Part shown: piece by piece, positions 44,527 to 52,538 of the stretch
How the letters are laid out: each line of letters starts with the position of its first letter
How positions within the stretch are numbered: position 1 is the stretch's first letter
Assembly (NCBI RefSeq): GCF_030818655.1
Contig: NZ_JAUTAN010000001.1
Coordinates: 3,906,001-3,970,000 of the forward strand
Direction: 5' to 3'
Origin: Nocardioides zeae
GTDB lineage: Bacteria > Actinomycetota > Actinomycetes > Propionibacteriales > Nocardioidaceae
Length of the DNA stretch: 64,000 nucleotides
Position numbers and translations under genes: made by a program
Notes under the pieces: generated by a model
Database searches by the model: none
Told to the model about the DNA's origin: nothing
What the model saw: the letters and a program-made list of their open reading frames with translations, nothing else

Positions 44527-45678
44527 ATGACGATCCTGACCGGGGCGCCCACCGCCCACGAGTCTGCCGGGTGCGAGCCCGACTACGTGCAGCTGCTGAC
44601 GCCCGAGGGCCAGCGTGTGGAGCACGACGACTACCACTTCGACGGCGACGACGACCTCGTGCGCACCTTCTACCGCGACATGGTCCTGGCCCGTCGCGTC
44701 GACACCGAGGCCACCGCCCTGCAGCGCCACGGCGAGCTCGGCATCTGGGCCCAGCTGCTGGGCCAGGAGGCCGCCCAGATCGGGGCGGGTCACGGGTCGC
44801 GCCCCCAGGACTTCATCTTCCCGACCTACCGCGAGCACGGTGTCGCCCTGGTCCGCGGCCTCGACCCGGGCCGGTTGCTGGGCCTCTTCCGCGGGGTCGA
44901 CCACGGCGGCTGGGACCCCGCGGAGCACAACTTCGGTCTCTACACGATCGTGATCGGCGCCCAGACGCTCCACGCGACGGGCTACGCGATGGGCCTCTCC
45001 GCCGACGGTCTCGTCGGGTCCGGCGACGTCACCCGCGACGCCTGCACGATCGCGCACTTCGGTGACGGCGCCTCCAGCCAGGGCGACGTGATGGAGTCGT
45101 TCGTCTTCGCCGCGACGTACGACGCCCCCGTCGTCTTCTTCTGCCAGAACAACCAGTGGGCGATCTCGGCACCCATCGAGCGCCAGTCGCGCACGCCCCT
45201 GCACTGGCGGGCGCCCGCCTTCGGCTTCCCGGGCGTGCGCGTCGACGGCAACGACGTGCTCGCGACGTACGCCGTGACCCGCGCCGCGACCGACCGCGCC
45301 CGCGCGGGGGAGGGCCCGACGCTCATCGAGGCCTACACCTACCGGATGGGCGCGCACACCACGACGGACGACCCGACGCGCTACCGGTCCGGGGCCGACG
45401 TCGACGCCTGGCGGCGCAAGGACCCGATCGCCCGCGTGCTGGCCTACCTGCGCTCCCGCGACGCCGTCGACGACGCGTTCGTCGCTGCGCTGGAGGCCGA
45501 GGCCGACGACCTCGGCGCCGACCTGCGGCACCGGTGCCGCACGATGCCCGACCCGAGCCCGCTCGCGATGTTCGACCACGTGTACGCCGAGGCCTCGCCC
45601 GAGGTGGAGGCCCAGCGGGAGGGGTACGCCGCGTACCTCGCCCAGTTCGAGCTGACCGGTGCGGAGGGGGACCGATGA
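44527..45678 (+). CDS. 2-oxoacid dehydrogenase E1 component, alpha subunit (BkdA/PdhA-like)
   Basis: 383 aa from the ATG at 44527, with GCGAGGAGCG upstream. Thiamine diphosphate motif: AHFGDGASSQGDVMESFVFAATYDAPVVFFCQNNQWAIS. Other landmarks: YRDMVLARRVDTEATALQRHGELGIW, FPTYREHGVALVRG, and the phosphorylation-loop region YTYRMGAHTTTDDPTRYR. It pairs with E1 beta to decarboxylate branched-chain 2-oxoacids or pyruvate. The three-gene cluster lacks an E3, which is usually elsewhere. The branched-chain assignment is favoured by family resemblance and not certain. Confidence 0.92.
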   Translation: MTILTGAPTAHESAGCEPDYVQLLTPEGQRVEHDDYHFDGDDDLVRTFYRDMVLARRVDTEATALQRHGELGIWAQLLGQEAAQIGAGHGSRPQDFIFPTYREHGVALVRGLDPGRLLGLFRGVDHGGWDPAEHNFGLYTIVIGAQTLHATGYAMGLSADGLVGSGDVTRDACTIAHFGDGASSQGDVMESFVFAATYDAPVVFFCQNNQWAISAPIERQSRTPLHWRAPAFGFPGVRVDGNDVLATYAVTRAATDRARAGEGPTLIEAYTYRMGAHTTTDDPTRYRSGADVDAWRRKDPIARVLAYLRSRDAVDDAFVAALEAEADDLGADLRHRCRTMPDPSPLAMFDHVYAEASPEVEAQREGYAAYLAQFELTGAEGDR

Positions 45679-46652
45679 GCAAGGTGACGCTGGCGAAGGC
45701 GCTGAACGCCGGTCTGCGGACCGCGATGGAGCAGGACGACAAGGTCGTGCTGATGGGGGAGGACGTCGGCCGGCTCGGGGGCGTCTTCCGCATCACCGAC
45801 GGCCTGCAGAAGGACTTCGGCGAGCGCCGGGTCATGGACTCGCCCCTCGCGGAGTCGGGGATCGTCGGCACCGCGATCGGCATGGCCATGCGCGGCTACC
45901 GGCCCGTGGTGGAGATCCAGTTCGACGGGTTCGTCTACCCGGCCTACGACCAGATCGTCACCCAGCTGGCGAAGATGTCCTACCGCTCGCAGGGCAAGGT
46001 GCGCCTGCCCGTCGTCATCCGCATCCCGTTCGGCGGCGGCATCGGCGCGGTCGAGCACCACTCGGAGAGCCCCGAGGCGCAGTTCGCCCACACGCCCGGC
46101 CTCAAGGTCGTGGCCTGCTCCAACCCGGTGGACGGCTACTGGATGATCCAGCAGGCGATCGCGTGCGACGACCCGGTCATCTTCCTCGAGCCCAAGCGGC
46201 AGTACCACGGCGACAAGGCCGAGCTCGACCTCGACGCCACGCCCGACCCGCTCTTCACCTCGACGGTCGTCCGGCGCGGCGACGACGTCACCCTCGTGGC
46301 CTACGGGCCCATGGTGCGCACGGCGCTCGCCGTCGCGGAGGCCGCCGTCGCCGACGGCCGCTCGGTGGAGGTCGTCGACCTGCGCAGCCTCTCGCCGCTC
46401 GACCTCGGCCCGGTCGTGGAGTCCGCGCGCCGCACGGGGCGGGTCGTCGTCGCCCACGAGGCGCACGTGAACCTCGGCATGGGGGCGGAGGTCGCGGCCC
46501 GTGTCACGGAGGAGTGCTTCTTCTCGCTCGAGGCGCCGGTGCTGCGCGTCGGCGGGTTCGACACGCCCTACCCGGCGGCCCGCAACGAGCACCACTTCCT
46601 GCCCGACCTCGACCGCGTCGTCGACACCGTCGACCGCGCCTTCACCTTCTGA
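45675..46652 (+). CDS. 2-oxoacid dehydrogenase E1 component, beta subunit
   Basis: 325 aa. The ATG at 45675 overlaps the alpha stop (ATGA). Typical segments: LAKALNAGLRTAMEQDDKVVLMGEDVGRLGGVFRIT, MDSPLAESGIVGTAIGMAMRG, VEIQFDGFVYPAYDQIV, FGGGIGAVEHHSESPEA (active-site His) and FLEPKRQY. The C-terminal transketolase domain has VVAHEAHVNLGMGAEVAARV. It forms the alpha2beta2 E1. Confidence 0.94.
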   Translation: MSKVTLAKALNAGLRTAMEQDDKVVLMGEDVGRLGGVFRITDGLQKDFGERRVMDSPLAESGIVGTAIGMAMRGYRPVVEIQFDGFVYPAYDQIVTQLAKMSYRSQGKVRLPVVIRIPFGGGIGAVEHHSESPEAQFAHTPGLKVVACSNPVDGYWMIQQAIACDDPVIFLEPKRQYHGDKAELDLDATPDPLFTSTVVRRGDDVTLVAYGPMVRTALAVAEAAVADGRSVEVVDLRSLSPLDLGPVVESARRTGRVVVAHEAHVNLGMGAEVAARVTEECFFSLEAPVLRVGGFDTPYPAARNEHHFLPDLDRVVDTVDRAFTF

Positions 46653-46660
46653 GGAGGGAC

Positions 46661-47983
46661 ATGCCCGAGTTCAAGCTGCCCGACGTCGGCGAGGGCCTGA
46701 CCGAGGCGGAGGTCGTGGCCTGGCACGTCGAGGTCGGCGACGTCGTCGAGGTGAATGACCCCATCGTCGACATCGAGACCGCCAAGTCGGTCGTCGAGCT
46801 GCCGTCCCCGTTCGCGGGAGAGGTGACCGCGTTGCTCGTCGACATCGGCGTGACTGTCGAGGTGGGCACACCGATCATCCGGATCGGGGAATCGGCGGCT
46901 GCCCCTGCTGCTGCCCTTGCTGCTGCGCCCGTTCCTGAGCCGGAGCCCGAGCCGGCGCCTGCCCCTGAGCCGGCGCCGGCGCCCGTCGAGGAGGAGCACA
47001 AGACGCTCGTCGGCTACGGGCCGCGTGCCGCCGGCACCATGCGTCGTCCCAGGCGGGCGACGGGGTCCATGGCGGTGGCCGCCGCCTCTGTCGGTGTGCT
47101 CGCCAAGCCGCCCGTGCGCAAGCTGGCGGCCGACCTCGGCGTCGACCTGGCGACGGTGCCGCCGACCGGTCCGCACGGCACCGTGTCGCGTGAGGACGTC
47201 GAGCGCGCGGCGGCGCCCGCTCCCGCTCCGGCTGCGGTGGCACCCGTCGAGGTCTCCGGGACCGAGCGCCGCCAGCCCGTCAAGGGCCTCGGCAAGGCGA
47301 TGGCGCAGGCGATGGTCGCCTCGGCGTTCACCGCGCCCCACGTGACGATCTGGACGACGGTCGACGCCACCGCCACGACGCGCCTCCTCGACGGGTTGCG
47401 CGGGCGCGCGCCGTACGCCGGCCTGCGGCTCTCGCCCCTCGTCGTCGCCGCCCGGGCGGTGACGCTCGCGCTGCGGCGCTCGCCGCTGCTCAACGCGCGG
47501 TACGACGCGGGCACCGCCCCGGACGGCGGTGACGAGGTCGTGCTGCGCGACGAGGTCAACCTCGGGATCGCGGCGGCCACGCCGCGGGGGCTGGTGGTGC
47601 CGAACGTGAAGGGCGCGGAGCGGATGTCCCTCGCCGAGCTCGCCGGGGCCGTCGGCGAGCTGACCGCGACGGCGCGGGAGGGCCGCACGGCGCCGGCCGA
47701 CCAGGCGGGCGGCACGTTCACCATCACCAACGTCGGCCCGCTCGGGATGGAGGGTGGCACGCCGATCATCAACCCGGGCGAGTCCGCGATCCTCTGCCTC
47801 GGTGCGGTGCAGCGCCGTCCGTGGGTCGTGGGCGAGGGCGCCGAGGAGCGCCTCGAGGCGCGCGACGTGGTGACGCTGACGCTGAGCTTCGACCACCGTC
47901 ACATCGACGGCGCGACGGGCGCGGCGTTCCTCCACGACGTCGCCCAGGTGCTCGCCGACCCGGTGAACGCGCTGCTGGTCTGA
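46661..47983 (+). CDS. 2-oxoacid dehydrogenase E2 (dihydrolipoyl acyltransferase)
   Basis: 440 aa. The ATG at 46661 follows GAGGAGGGAC, 8 nt after the E1 beta stop. There is one lipoyl domain, with Lys42 in DIETAKSVVELPSP. An Ala/Pro/Glu linker is followed by the E1/E3-binding domain (VLAKPPVRKLAADLGVDLATVPPTG) and the catalytic domain with LSFDHRHIDGATGAAFL (His412) and GTFTITNVGPLG. It transfers the acyl group to CoA. It is the last gene of the operon; a 48-bp palindrome follows the stop. Confidence 0.94.
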   Translation: MPEFKLPDVGEGLTEAEVVAWHVEVGDVVEVNDPIVDIETAKSVVELPSPFAGEVTALLVDIGVTVEVGTPIIRIGESAAAPAAALAAAPVPEPEPEPAPAPEPAPAPVEEEHKTLVGYGPRAAGTMRRPRRATGSMAVAAASVGVLAKPPVRKLAADLGVDLATVPPTGPHGTVSREDVERAAAPAPAPAAVAPVEVSGTERRQPVKGLGKAMAQAMVASAFTAPHVTIWTTVDATATTRLLDGLRGRAPYAGLRLSPLVVAARAVTLALRRSPLLNARYDAGTAPDGGDEVVLRDEVNLGIAAATPRGLVVPNVKGAERMSLAELAGAVGELTATAREGRTAPADQAGGTFTITNVGPLGMEGGTPIINPGESAILCLGAVQRRPWVVGEGAEERLEARDVVTLTLSFDHRHIDGATGAAFLHDVAQVLADPVNALLV

Positions 47984-47994
47984 CCCCCCACCCG

Positions 47995-48042
47995 GGACGT
48001 CATGCGCTCCGGCGGTCGGGGCGACCGGCGCGCATGACGTCC
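47995..48042. repeat. 48-bp palindromic repeat, copy 3
   Basis: The same GGACGTCATGCG / CGCATGACGTCC arms and a 24-bp loop containing GGCGGTCGGGGCGACCGG. One extra G/C pair extends the stem on each side. It fills the gap between the convergent E2 and VOC genes, 14 kb from copies 1 and 2. Confidence 0.92.
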
Positions 48043-48059
48043 CGCAGGGGGTGGCGGGA

Positions 48060-48458
48060 TCAGCCGGCCTGCTCCTCCGCGGGACGGATCACGCAGAACT
48101 CGTTGCCGGCGGGATCGGCCAGCACGACCCAGCCCTTGCCGTCCGGCTGGCGCAGGTCGTCGACCACCGTGGCGCCGAGCGCGAGCACCCGCTCGACCTC
48201 GGCGTCGCGGCTCGCGCCGACCCGCGTCGGGTCGACCTCCGGCGGGGCCAGGCAGAGGTGGAGGCGGTTCTTGACGACCTTGCCCTCGGGCACGCGGAGG
48301 AAGAGCAGTGCCTGTCCCGACGGCAGGTCGAGGCCGACCTCGTCGTCACCGGGCGCGTCGTCGGAGGCGAGGGGGATCCCGAGCACCTCGCCCCAGAAGG
48401 TGCCGAGGGCGTGGGGGTCGGCGCAGTCGATGCAGATGTTCACGATGGCCAGGCTCAT
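48060..48458 (-). CDS. VOC superfamily protein (glyoxalase/bleomycin-resistance fold)
   Basis: 132 aa from the ATG at 48458. Two beta-alpha-beta-beta-beta halves: IVNICIDCADPHALGTFWGEVLGIPL and ALGATVVDDLRQPDGKGWVVLADPAGNEFCVIRP. FWGEVLG and DPAGNEF are the standard actinobacterial VOC signatures. The metal positions and substrate cannot be fixed. It is convergent with bkd E2 and divergent from nothing; the palindrome cluster lies upstream. Confidence 0.85.
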   Translation of the reverse strand: MSLAIVNICIDCADPHALGTFWGEVLGIPLASDDAPGDDEVGLDLPSGQALLFLRVPEGKVVKNRLHLCLAPPEVDPTRVGASRDAEVERVLALGATVVDDLRQPDGKGWVVLADPAGNEFCVIRPAEEQAG

Positions 48459-48496
48459 CCCTGCACCGTCCCACGGCGGGGCAAGGCGGCGCGCGG

Positions 48497-48586
48497 CACT
48501 TTCCCCGGTCGACCGGGGAACACGCCACTTTGACCATCTACATTGATGGTCAAAGCGACACTTTCCCCGGTCGACCGGGGAAAGTT
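48497..48586. repeat. Cluster of three palindromes: two identical 20-bp dyads flanking a hairpin
   Basis: TTCCCCGGTCGACCGGGGAA (48501-48520) and the same core within a 26-bp perfect palindrome (48560-48585, ACTTT...AAAGT) flank a third stem, TTTGACCATC-TACATT-GATGGTCAAA (48529-48554). Each unit starts with CACTTT. It lies between the VOC and AccDA genes, both on the minus strand, so upstream of the first and downstream of the second. Confidence 0.92.
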
Positions 48587-48613
48587 GTCGACTCCTGTGA
48601 CTCGCCCCGGGGC

Positions 48614-50092
48614 CTAGAAGGCGTACCGCCGGGAGCGCTGCGCCACCGAGCCCGCCCCGGCGACCAGCAGGCGCGACAGCTCGTGCTCGAGCACCCCGCC
48701 GACGCGCGCGCAGAACGCCTCGGGCTCGTCGGCGGCGTCGGGCAGCTCGGGCACGACGACGTCGACGACGCCGCGGGCCGCGAGGTCGAGGGCGCGCACC
48801 TGCTGGGCGCGGGCCATGTCGGCGGCGTGGTCGAGGTCGCGGTGCACGATCGCGCTGGCGCCCTCGGGCGGCAGCGGCGAGAGCCAGGCGTGCTGCGCGG
48901 CGACGACCCGGTCGGCGGGCAGGAGCGCGAGCGCCCCGCCGCCGTTGCCCTCGCCGAGCATGAGGCACAGCGTGGGCGCGTCGAGGGTGACGAGGTCGGC
49001 GAGGCAGCGGGCGATCTCGCCGGCGAGACCGCCGTTCTCCGCGTCGGCCGAGAGCGCGGCGCCCTGCGTGTCGATGACGGTCATCAGCGGCAGCTTGAGG
49101 TCGGAGGCGAGCCGCATCCCGCGGCGGGCCTCCCGCAGCGCCTCGGGTCCCATCGGGTGCTCCCGGGTCTGTCCCCGCCGGTCCTGGCCGAGGAAGACGC
49201 AGGGCGCGTCGCCGAAGCGCGCCAGCGCGATGATGAGGCCCGGGTCGGCCTCACCCTCGCCGGTGCCGTTGAGCAGGACGACGTCGCTCGCGGCGTACTT
49301 GAGCAGGCGCCGCACCCCCGGGCGCTCCGGGTTGCGGGAGCGCGTCACGGCGTCCCAGGTGTCGACGTCGGGGACGGGGGCGAGCTCGGGGGGCGGGACC
49401 GTGCCGACGCCCCGGCGGCGGGCGAGCAGGATCGTGAGGGCCCGGTCGACGATGTCGACGATGTCCTCGGGCGCGACGACGGCGTCGATGATGCCGCGGG
49501 CGTAGAGGTTCTCCGACGTCTGCACGCCCTCGGGGAACGGCTGGCCGTAGAGCGCCTCGTAGACCCGCGGCCCGAGGAACCCGACGAGCGCGCGCGGCTC
49601 GGCGACGGTCACGTGGCCCAGCGAGCCCCACGACGCCATGACGCCGCCGGTCGTGGGGTGGCGGAGGTAGACCAGGTAGGGCAGCCCGGCCTTCTTGTGC
49701 GTCGCCACGGCCGCCGAGATCCGCACCATCTGCACGAACGCCGGCGTGCCCTCCTGCATGCGCGTGCCGCCCGACACCGGAGCCGCCAGCAGCGGGAGCC
49801 CCTCGGCGGTGGCGCGCTCGACCGCGGCGACCACCCGGTCCGCGGCCGCCCGTCCGATCGAGCCCGCGAGGAACCGGAACTCGCCGAGCATGACCGCGAC
49901 ACGCCGTCCGCGGATCAGGCCCTCGCCCGTCACGACGGACTCGTCCGTGCCGGCCTTCTCGGCCGCGGCGGCGAGCTCCGCGGCGTACCCCTCCGACAGC
50001 CCCGTGCGGTCCGGGGGCGTGTCCCAGGAACGCCACGTGCCGGCGTCGATGACGAGGTCGACGAGGTCGTGGGAGGTCAGGCGCGTGCTCAC
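48614..50092 (-). CDS. Acyl-CoA carboxylase carboxyltransferase, fused beta-alpha (AccD-AccA)
   Basis: 492 aa from the ATG at 50092. Two crotonase-like halves: N-half with GEFRFLAGSIGRAAADRVVAAVERA, LPLLAAPVSGGTRMQEGTPAFVQM and HPTTGGVMASWGSLGHVTVAEP (AccD-like); C-half with MRLASDLKLPLMTVIDTQGAALSADAENGGLAGEIARCL and LMLGEGNGGGALALLPADRVVAAQHAWLSPLPPEGASAIV (AccA-like). The AccD zinc finger is missing. Transfers carboxyl from biotin to an acyl-CoA. No biotin carboxylase gene is near, so it must share one coded elsewhere. Confidence 0.88.
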   Translation of the reverse strand: MSTRLTSHDLVDLVIDAGTWRSWDTPPDRTGLSEGYAAELAAAAEKAGTDESVVTGEGLIRGRRVAVMLGEFRFLAGSIGRAAADRVVAAVERATAEGLPLLAAPVSGGTRMQEGTPAFVQMVRISAAVATHKKAGLPYLVYLRHPTTGGVMASWGSLGHVTVAEPRALVGFLGPRVYEALYGQPFPEGVQTSENLYARGIIDAVVAPEDIVDIVDRALTILLARRRGVGTVPPPELAPVPDVDTWDAVTRSRNPERPGVRRLLKYAASDVVLLNGTGEGEADPGLIIALARFGDAPCVFLGQDRRGQTREHPMGPEALREARRGMRLASDLKLPLMTVIDTQGAALSADAENGGLAGEIARCLADLVTLDAPTLCLMLGEGNGGGALALLPADRVVAAQHAWLSPLPPEGASAIVHRDLDHAADMARAQQVRALDLAARGVVDVVVPELPDAADEPEAFCARVGGVLEHELSRLLVAGAGSVAQRSRRYAF

Positions 50093-50183
50093 GCCCCGAC
50101 GCTAGCGCGGGGCCCGGTGCCGGGGGAGGGGTACGGCGCGGGTCTGCCCACCCGGACGGGTGACCCCGTTGGGGTGAGGCAGC

Positions 50184-50189
50184 TACAAC
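50184..50189 (+). promoter_or_regulatory. Probable -10 box of a leaderless promoter for the SDR gene at 50197
   Basis: TACAAC followed by 7 nt and the ATG at 50197. No Shine-Dalgarno sequence is present. Confidence 0.45.
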
Positions 50190-50196
50190 CTCTGGC

Positions 50197-50997
50197 ATGG
50201 ACCTCGGCATCGCAGGACGCACTGCTCTCGTCACCGGCGGCGACTCCGGTATCGGCTGGCACACCGCCCGCATCCTCCTCGCGGAGGGCGCCACGGTGGT
50301 GCTCAGCGACAAGGACCCCGACTCCCTCGCGGAGGCGGCGGCCAAGCTCGACGCACCGGAGGGACGGCTCCACCACGTGGCCGCCGACCTCACCACCGAC
50401 GCGGCGGCGCTCGAGCTGCGCGACGCCGTGCTCGAGCTCGTGCCCACGATCGACGTGCTCGTGCACGCGGCCGGGGTCACCGGCGCGCAGGGCCTGTTCC
50501 ACGAGATCGACGACGACGGCTGGGTCGACACCCTCACCATCGACCTGCTCGCCCCGGTCCGCATCACGCGGGCGTTCCTGCCTGCGCTGCGGGACGGCGG
50601 CTGGGGCCGCATCGTCTACCTGACCAGCGAGGACGCGCTGCAGCCGTACGACGACGAGCTGCCCTACTGCGCCGCCAAGGCCGGCGTGCTGGCGTTCGCG
50701 AAGGGGCTCTCGCGCTCGTACGCCGCGGAGGGCCTCCTCGTGAACTGCGTGTCGCCCGCGTTCATCTCGACGCCGATGACTGACGCGATGATGGAGAAGC
50801 GGTCGGACGAGCTCGGCGTGTCGTTCGACGAGGCCATCGAGAGCTTCCTCGACGAGGAGCGGCCCTACATGGAGCTCGGCCGGCGCGGGAAGCCGGAGGA
50901 GGTGGCCAACGTGGTCGCGTTCCTCTGCTCCGACCTGGCGTCGTTCGTCAACGGGTCCAACTACCGCGTCGACTCGGGGTCGGTCGCGACGATCTGA
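50197..50997 (+). CDS. Short-chain dehydrogenase/reductase
   Basis: 266 aa. Cofactor motif TGGDSGIGWHTA (13-24), NAG-equivalent HAAGVTG, catalytic Ser144, Tyr157 and Lys161 (YLTSEDALQP...LPYCAAKAG). The C-terminus GSNYRVDSGSVATI is typical of classical SDRs. An insertion of acidic helix (KRSDELGVSFDEAIESFLDEERP) lies in the substrate-binding loop. The reaction is unknown. It is divergent from AccDA and stands alone before the IS element. Confidence 0.9.
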   Translation: MDLGIAGRTALVTGGDSGIGWHTARILLAEGATVVLSDKDPDSLAEAAAKLDAPEGRLHHVAADLTTDAAALELRDAVLELVPTIDVLVHAAGVTGAQGLFHEIDDDGWVDTLTIDLLAPVRITRAFLPALRDGGWGRIVYLTSEDALQPYDDELPYCAAKAGVLAFAKGLSRSYAAEGLLVNCVSPAFISTPMTDAMMEKRSDELGVSFDEAIESFLDEERPYMELGRRGKPEEVANVVAFLCSDLASFVNGSNYRVDSGSVATI

Positions 50998-51022
50998 GGT
51001 CTCCTCAGGCCAGCGGCCCGGG

Positions 51023-51074
51023 GGCCGGCTCGGGCCGGCTCGGGTCGGGTCGGCTCGGGTCGGGTCGGCTTGGG
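51023..51074. repeat. Pentamer-based tandem repeat (CGGGT/CGGCT) before the IS
   Basis: About 50 bp of alternating GGCTC-GGGTC-GGGTC units between the SDR stop and the outer IS end. A slippage-type repeat with no coding role. Confidence 0.7.
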
Positions 51075-51075
51075 A

Positions 51076-52499
51076 AAAGAAAACGCGGACCGGCTCAGCC
51101 CCCGCGCTCGACCGGTGAGGGAGAACGCGGACCGCAGGCCCCGACACGCCGGGCGGCTTCAGGTGGTCGGTGCAACGTTGAGTAGTTGTTGGAGCCTATC
51201 GGCGGGGGTGTCCCAGTTGAGGGTTTGGCGGGGGCGGATGTTGAGGAGGCGTTCGGTCTCGGTGATGTCGGCGTCGCTGACGTGGTTGAAGTCGGTGCCC
51301 TTGGGGTGGATGTCGCGCACGAGTCCGTTGGTGTTCTCGTTGGTGCCGCGTTGCCAGGGGCTGTGGGGGTCGGCGAAGTAGACGGGGCATCCGGTGGCCA
51401 GGGTGAAGGTGGTGTGCGCGGCCATCTCGCTGCCCTGGTCCCAGGTCAGCGAGCGGCGCAACGACTCGGGCAGGTTGGTCATCATCGTGACCAGGGCAGC
51501 TGCGACGGTGGTGGCGTCGTGGGTCAGCGGCAGCCGTCGGATCAGGGCGTAGCGGGTCGAGCGTTCGACCAGGGTGATCAACGCCGAACGCCCGCCGGCG
51601 CCGATGACGAGGTCGCCCTCCCAGTGCCCGGGTACGGCGCGGTCGGCGGCTTCGGGTGGGCGGTGGCTGATGTGGGCCTCGGCACCGATCCAGGACCGGT
51701 TGGACCGTGGGGGCAGCGCCGAGCGGGGCCGACGGCTGGTGCGGCCGCTGCGCAACGCTTTCTCGACCTTCAGCTCCTCACGCAGCGATCCCTTGCCCTG
51801 CACGTAGAGCGCTTGGTAGATCGTCTCGTGGCTCACCTGCATATCGTCGCGCCCCGGATAGCACCGCCGCAGATCCTGGCTGACCTGCACGGGTGAGAAC
51901 CGGTTGTTCAACCGGACCAGCACCGCTGCGCGCAGCACCTCACCGGCACCCCCATCCACACCCGCATCCACACCCGCATCCACGCCGGTGTCTGCACGAA
52001 CTGCGAGCTTGGACGGGCGGGGCCGGGGCCGGCGCTGCTCGGTCATCACCTGCGCTGCAGCAGCGTGGTAGCGACCCAGGCGGGTGTTGCGGGCCAGTTC
52101 GCGTCCCACCGTGCTGCGGTGCACCCCGAGCTCGGCAGCGATCCGTGCTGGACACCGTCCCTCGCTGCGACGGATCTGGATCAAGGCCCGCCCGGCCTGG
52201 CTCAACCGGCCGTGCTCATCGACCCAGTCACCGTCCAGCGGGGGTGGATGGGCACCGACAACACCGCCGTGGCGGCCCTTGCGCAGTCGCATGCCAGCGA
52301 CTGTGGCCCATGAAGCCACCGTGTCTCGATCCCACCCCAGCAACTCGGACACCTGCTTCGCCGGGACCCCGGCCGCCAACAGCCCCAGACCCCGCGCACG
52401 CGCCGCTTCTTGATCCCGCAACACAACCCCCACAGCCGTGTTGCACCGACCACTAGAAACCGCCCCGAGTGCGGGGGCCCTCCGGTCCGCGTTTTCTTT
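51076..52499 (-). mobile_element. IS30-family insertion sequence with a duplicated left end
   Basis: The right end (52482-52499) reads, on the complement, AAAGAAAACGCGGACCGG, identical to 51076-51093 at the left. A second end-like copy lies at 51122-51175. It shares AACGCGGACCG and, 39-40 bp further in, GTGGTCGGTGCAAC with the right end. The element proper is therefore probably 51122-52494 with ~50-bp imperfect inverted repeats, and the outer left copy is a solo end. No target duplication could be fixed. Confidence 0.8.
51159..52424 (-). CDS. IS30 family transposase
   Basis: 421 aa from the GTG at 52424; a GTG at 52433 is an alternative. Two N-terminal helix-turn-helix parts (GLLAAGVPAKQVSELLGWDRDTVASWA and GRCPARIAAELGVHRSTVGRELARN) are followed by a Thr/Asp-Ala-Gly-Val-Asp repeat and the DDE core. 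GHWEGDLVIGAGGRSALITLVERSTRY holds the first Asp, LTWDQGSEMAAH the second, and SPWQRGTNENTNGLVRD the Glu. It cuts and joins the element ends. The reading frame is intact, so the IS may be active. Confidence 0.95.
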   Translation of the reverse strand: MLRDQEAARARGLGLLAAGVPAKQVSELLGWDRDTVASWATVAGMRLRKGRHGGVVGAHPPPLDGDWVDEHGRLSQAGRALIQIRRSEGRCPARIAAELGVHRSTVGRELARNTRLGRYHAAAAQVMTEQRRPRPRPSKLAVRADTGVDAGVDAGVDGGAGEVLRAAVLVRLNNRFSPVQVSQDLRRCYPGRDDMQVSHETIYQALYVQGKGSLREELKVEKALRSGRTSRRPRSALPPRSNRSWIGAEAHISHRPPEAADRAVPGHWEGDLVIGAGGRSALITLVERSTRYALIRRLPLTHDATTVAAALVTMMTNLPESLRRSLTWDQGSEMAAHTTFTLATGCPVYFADPHSPWQRGTNENTNGLVRDIHPKGTDFNHVSDADITETERLLNIRPRQTLNWDTPADRLQQLLNVAPTT

Positions 52500-52538
52500 C
52501 TCCGGGCAGACCCGGCCGCGCACTTTCCTCGCCCGGGC

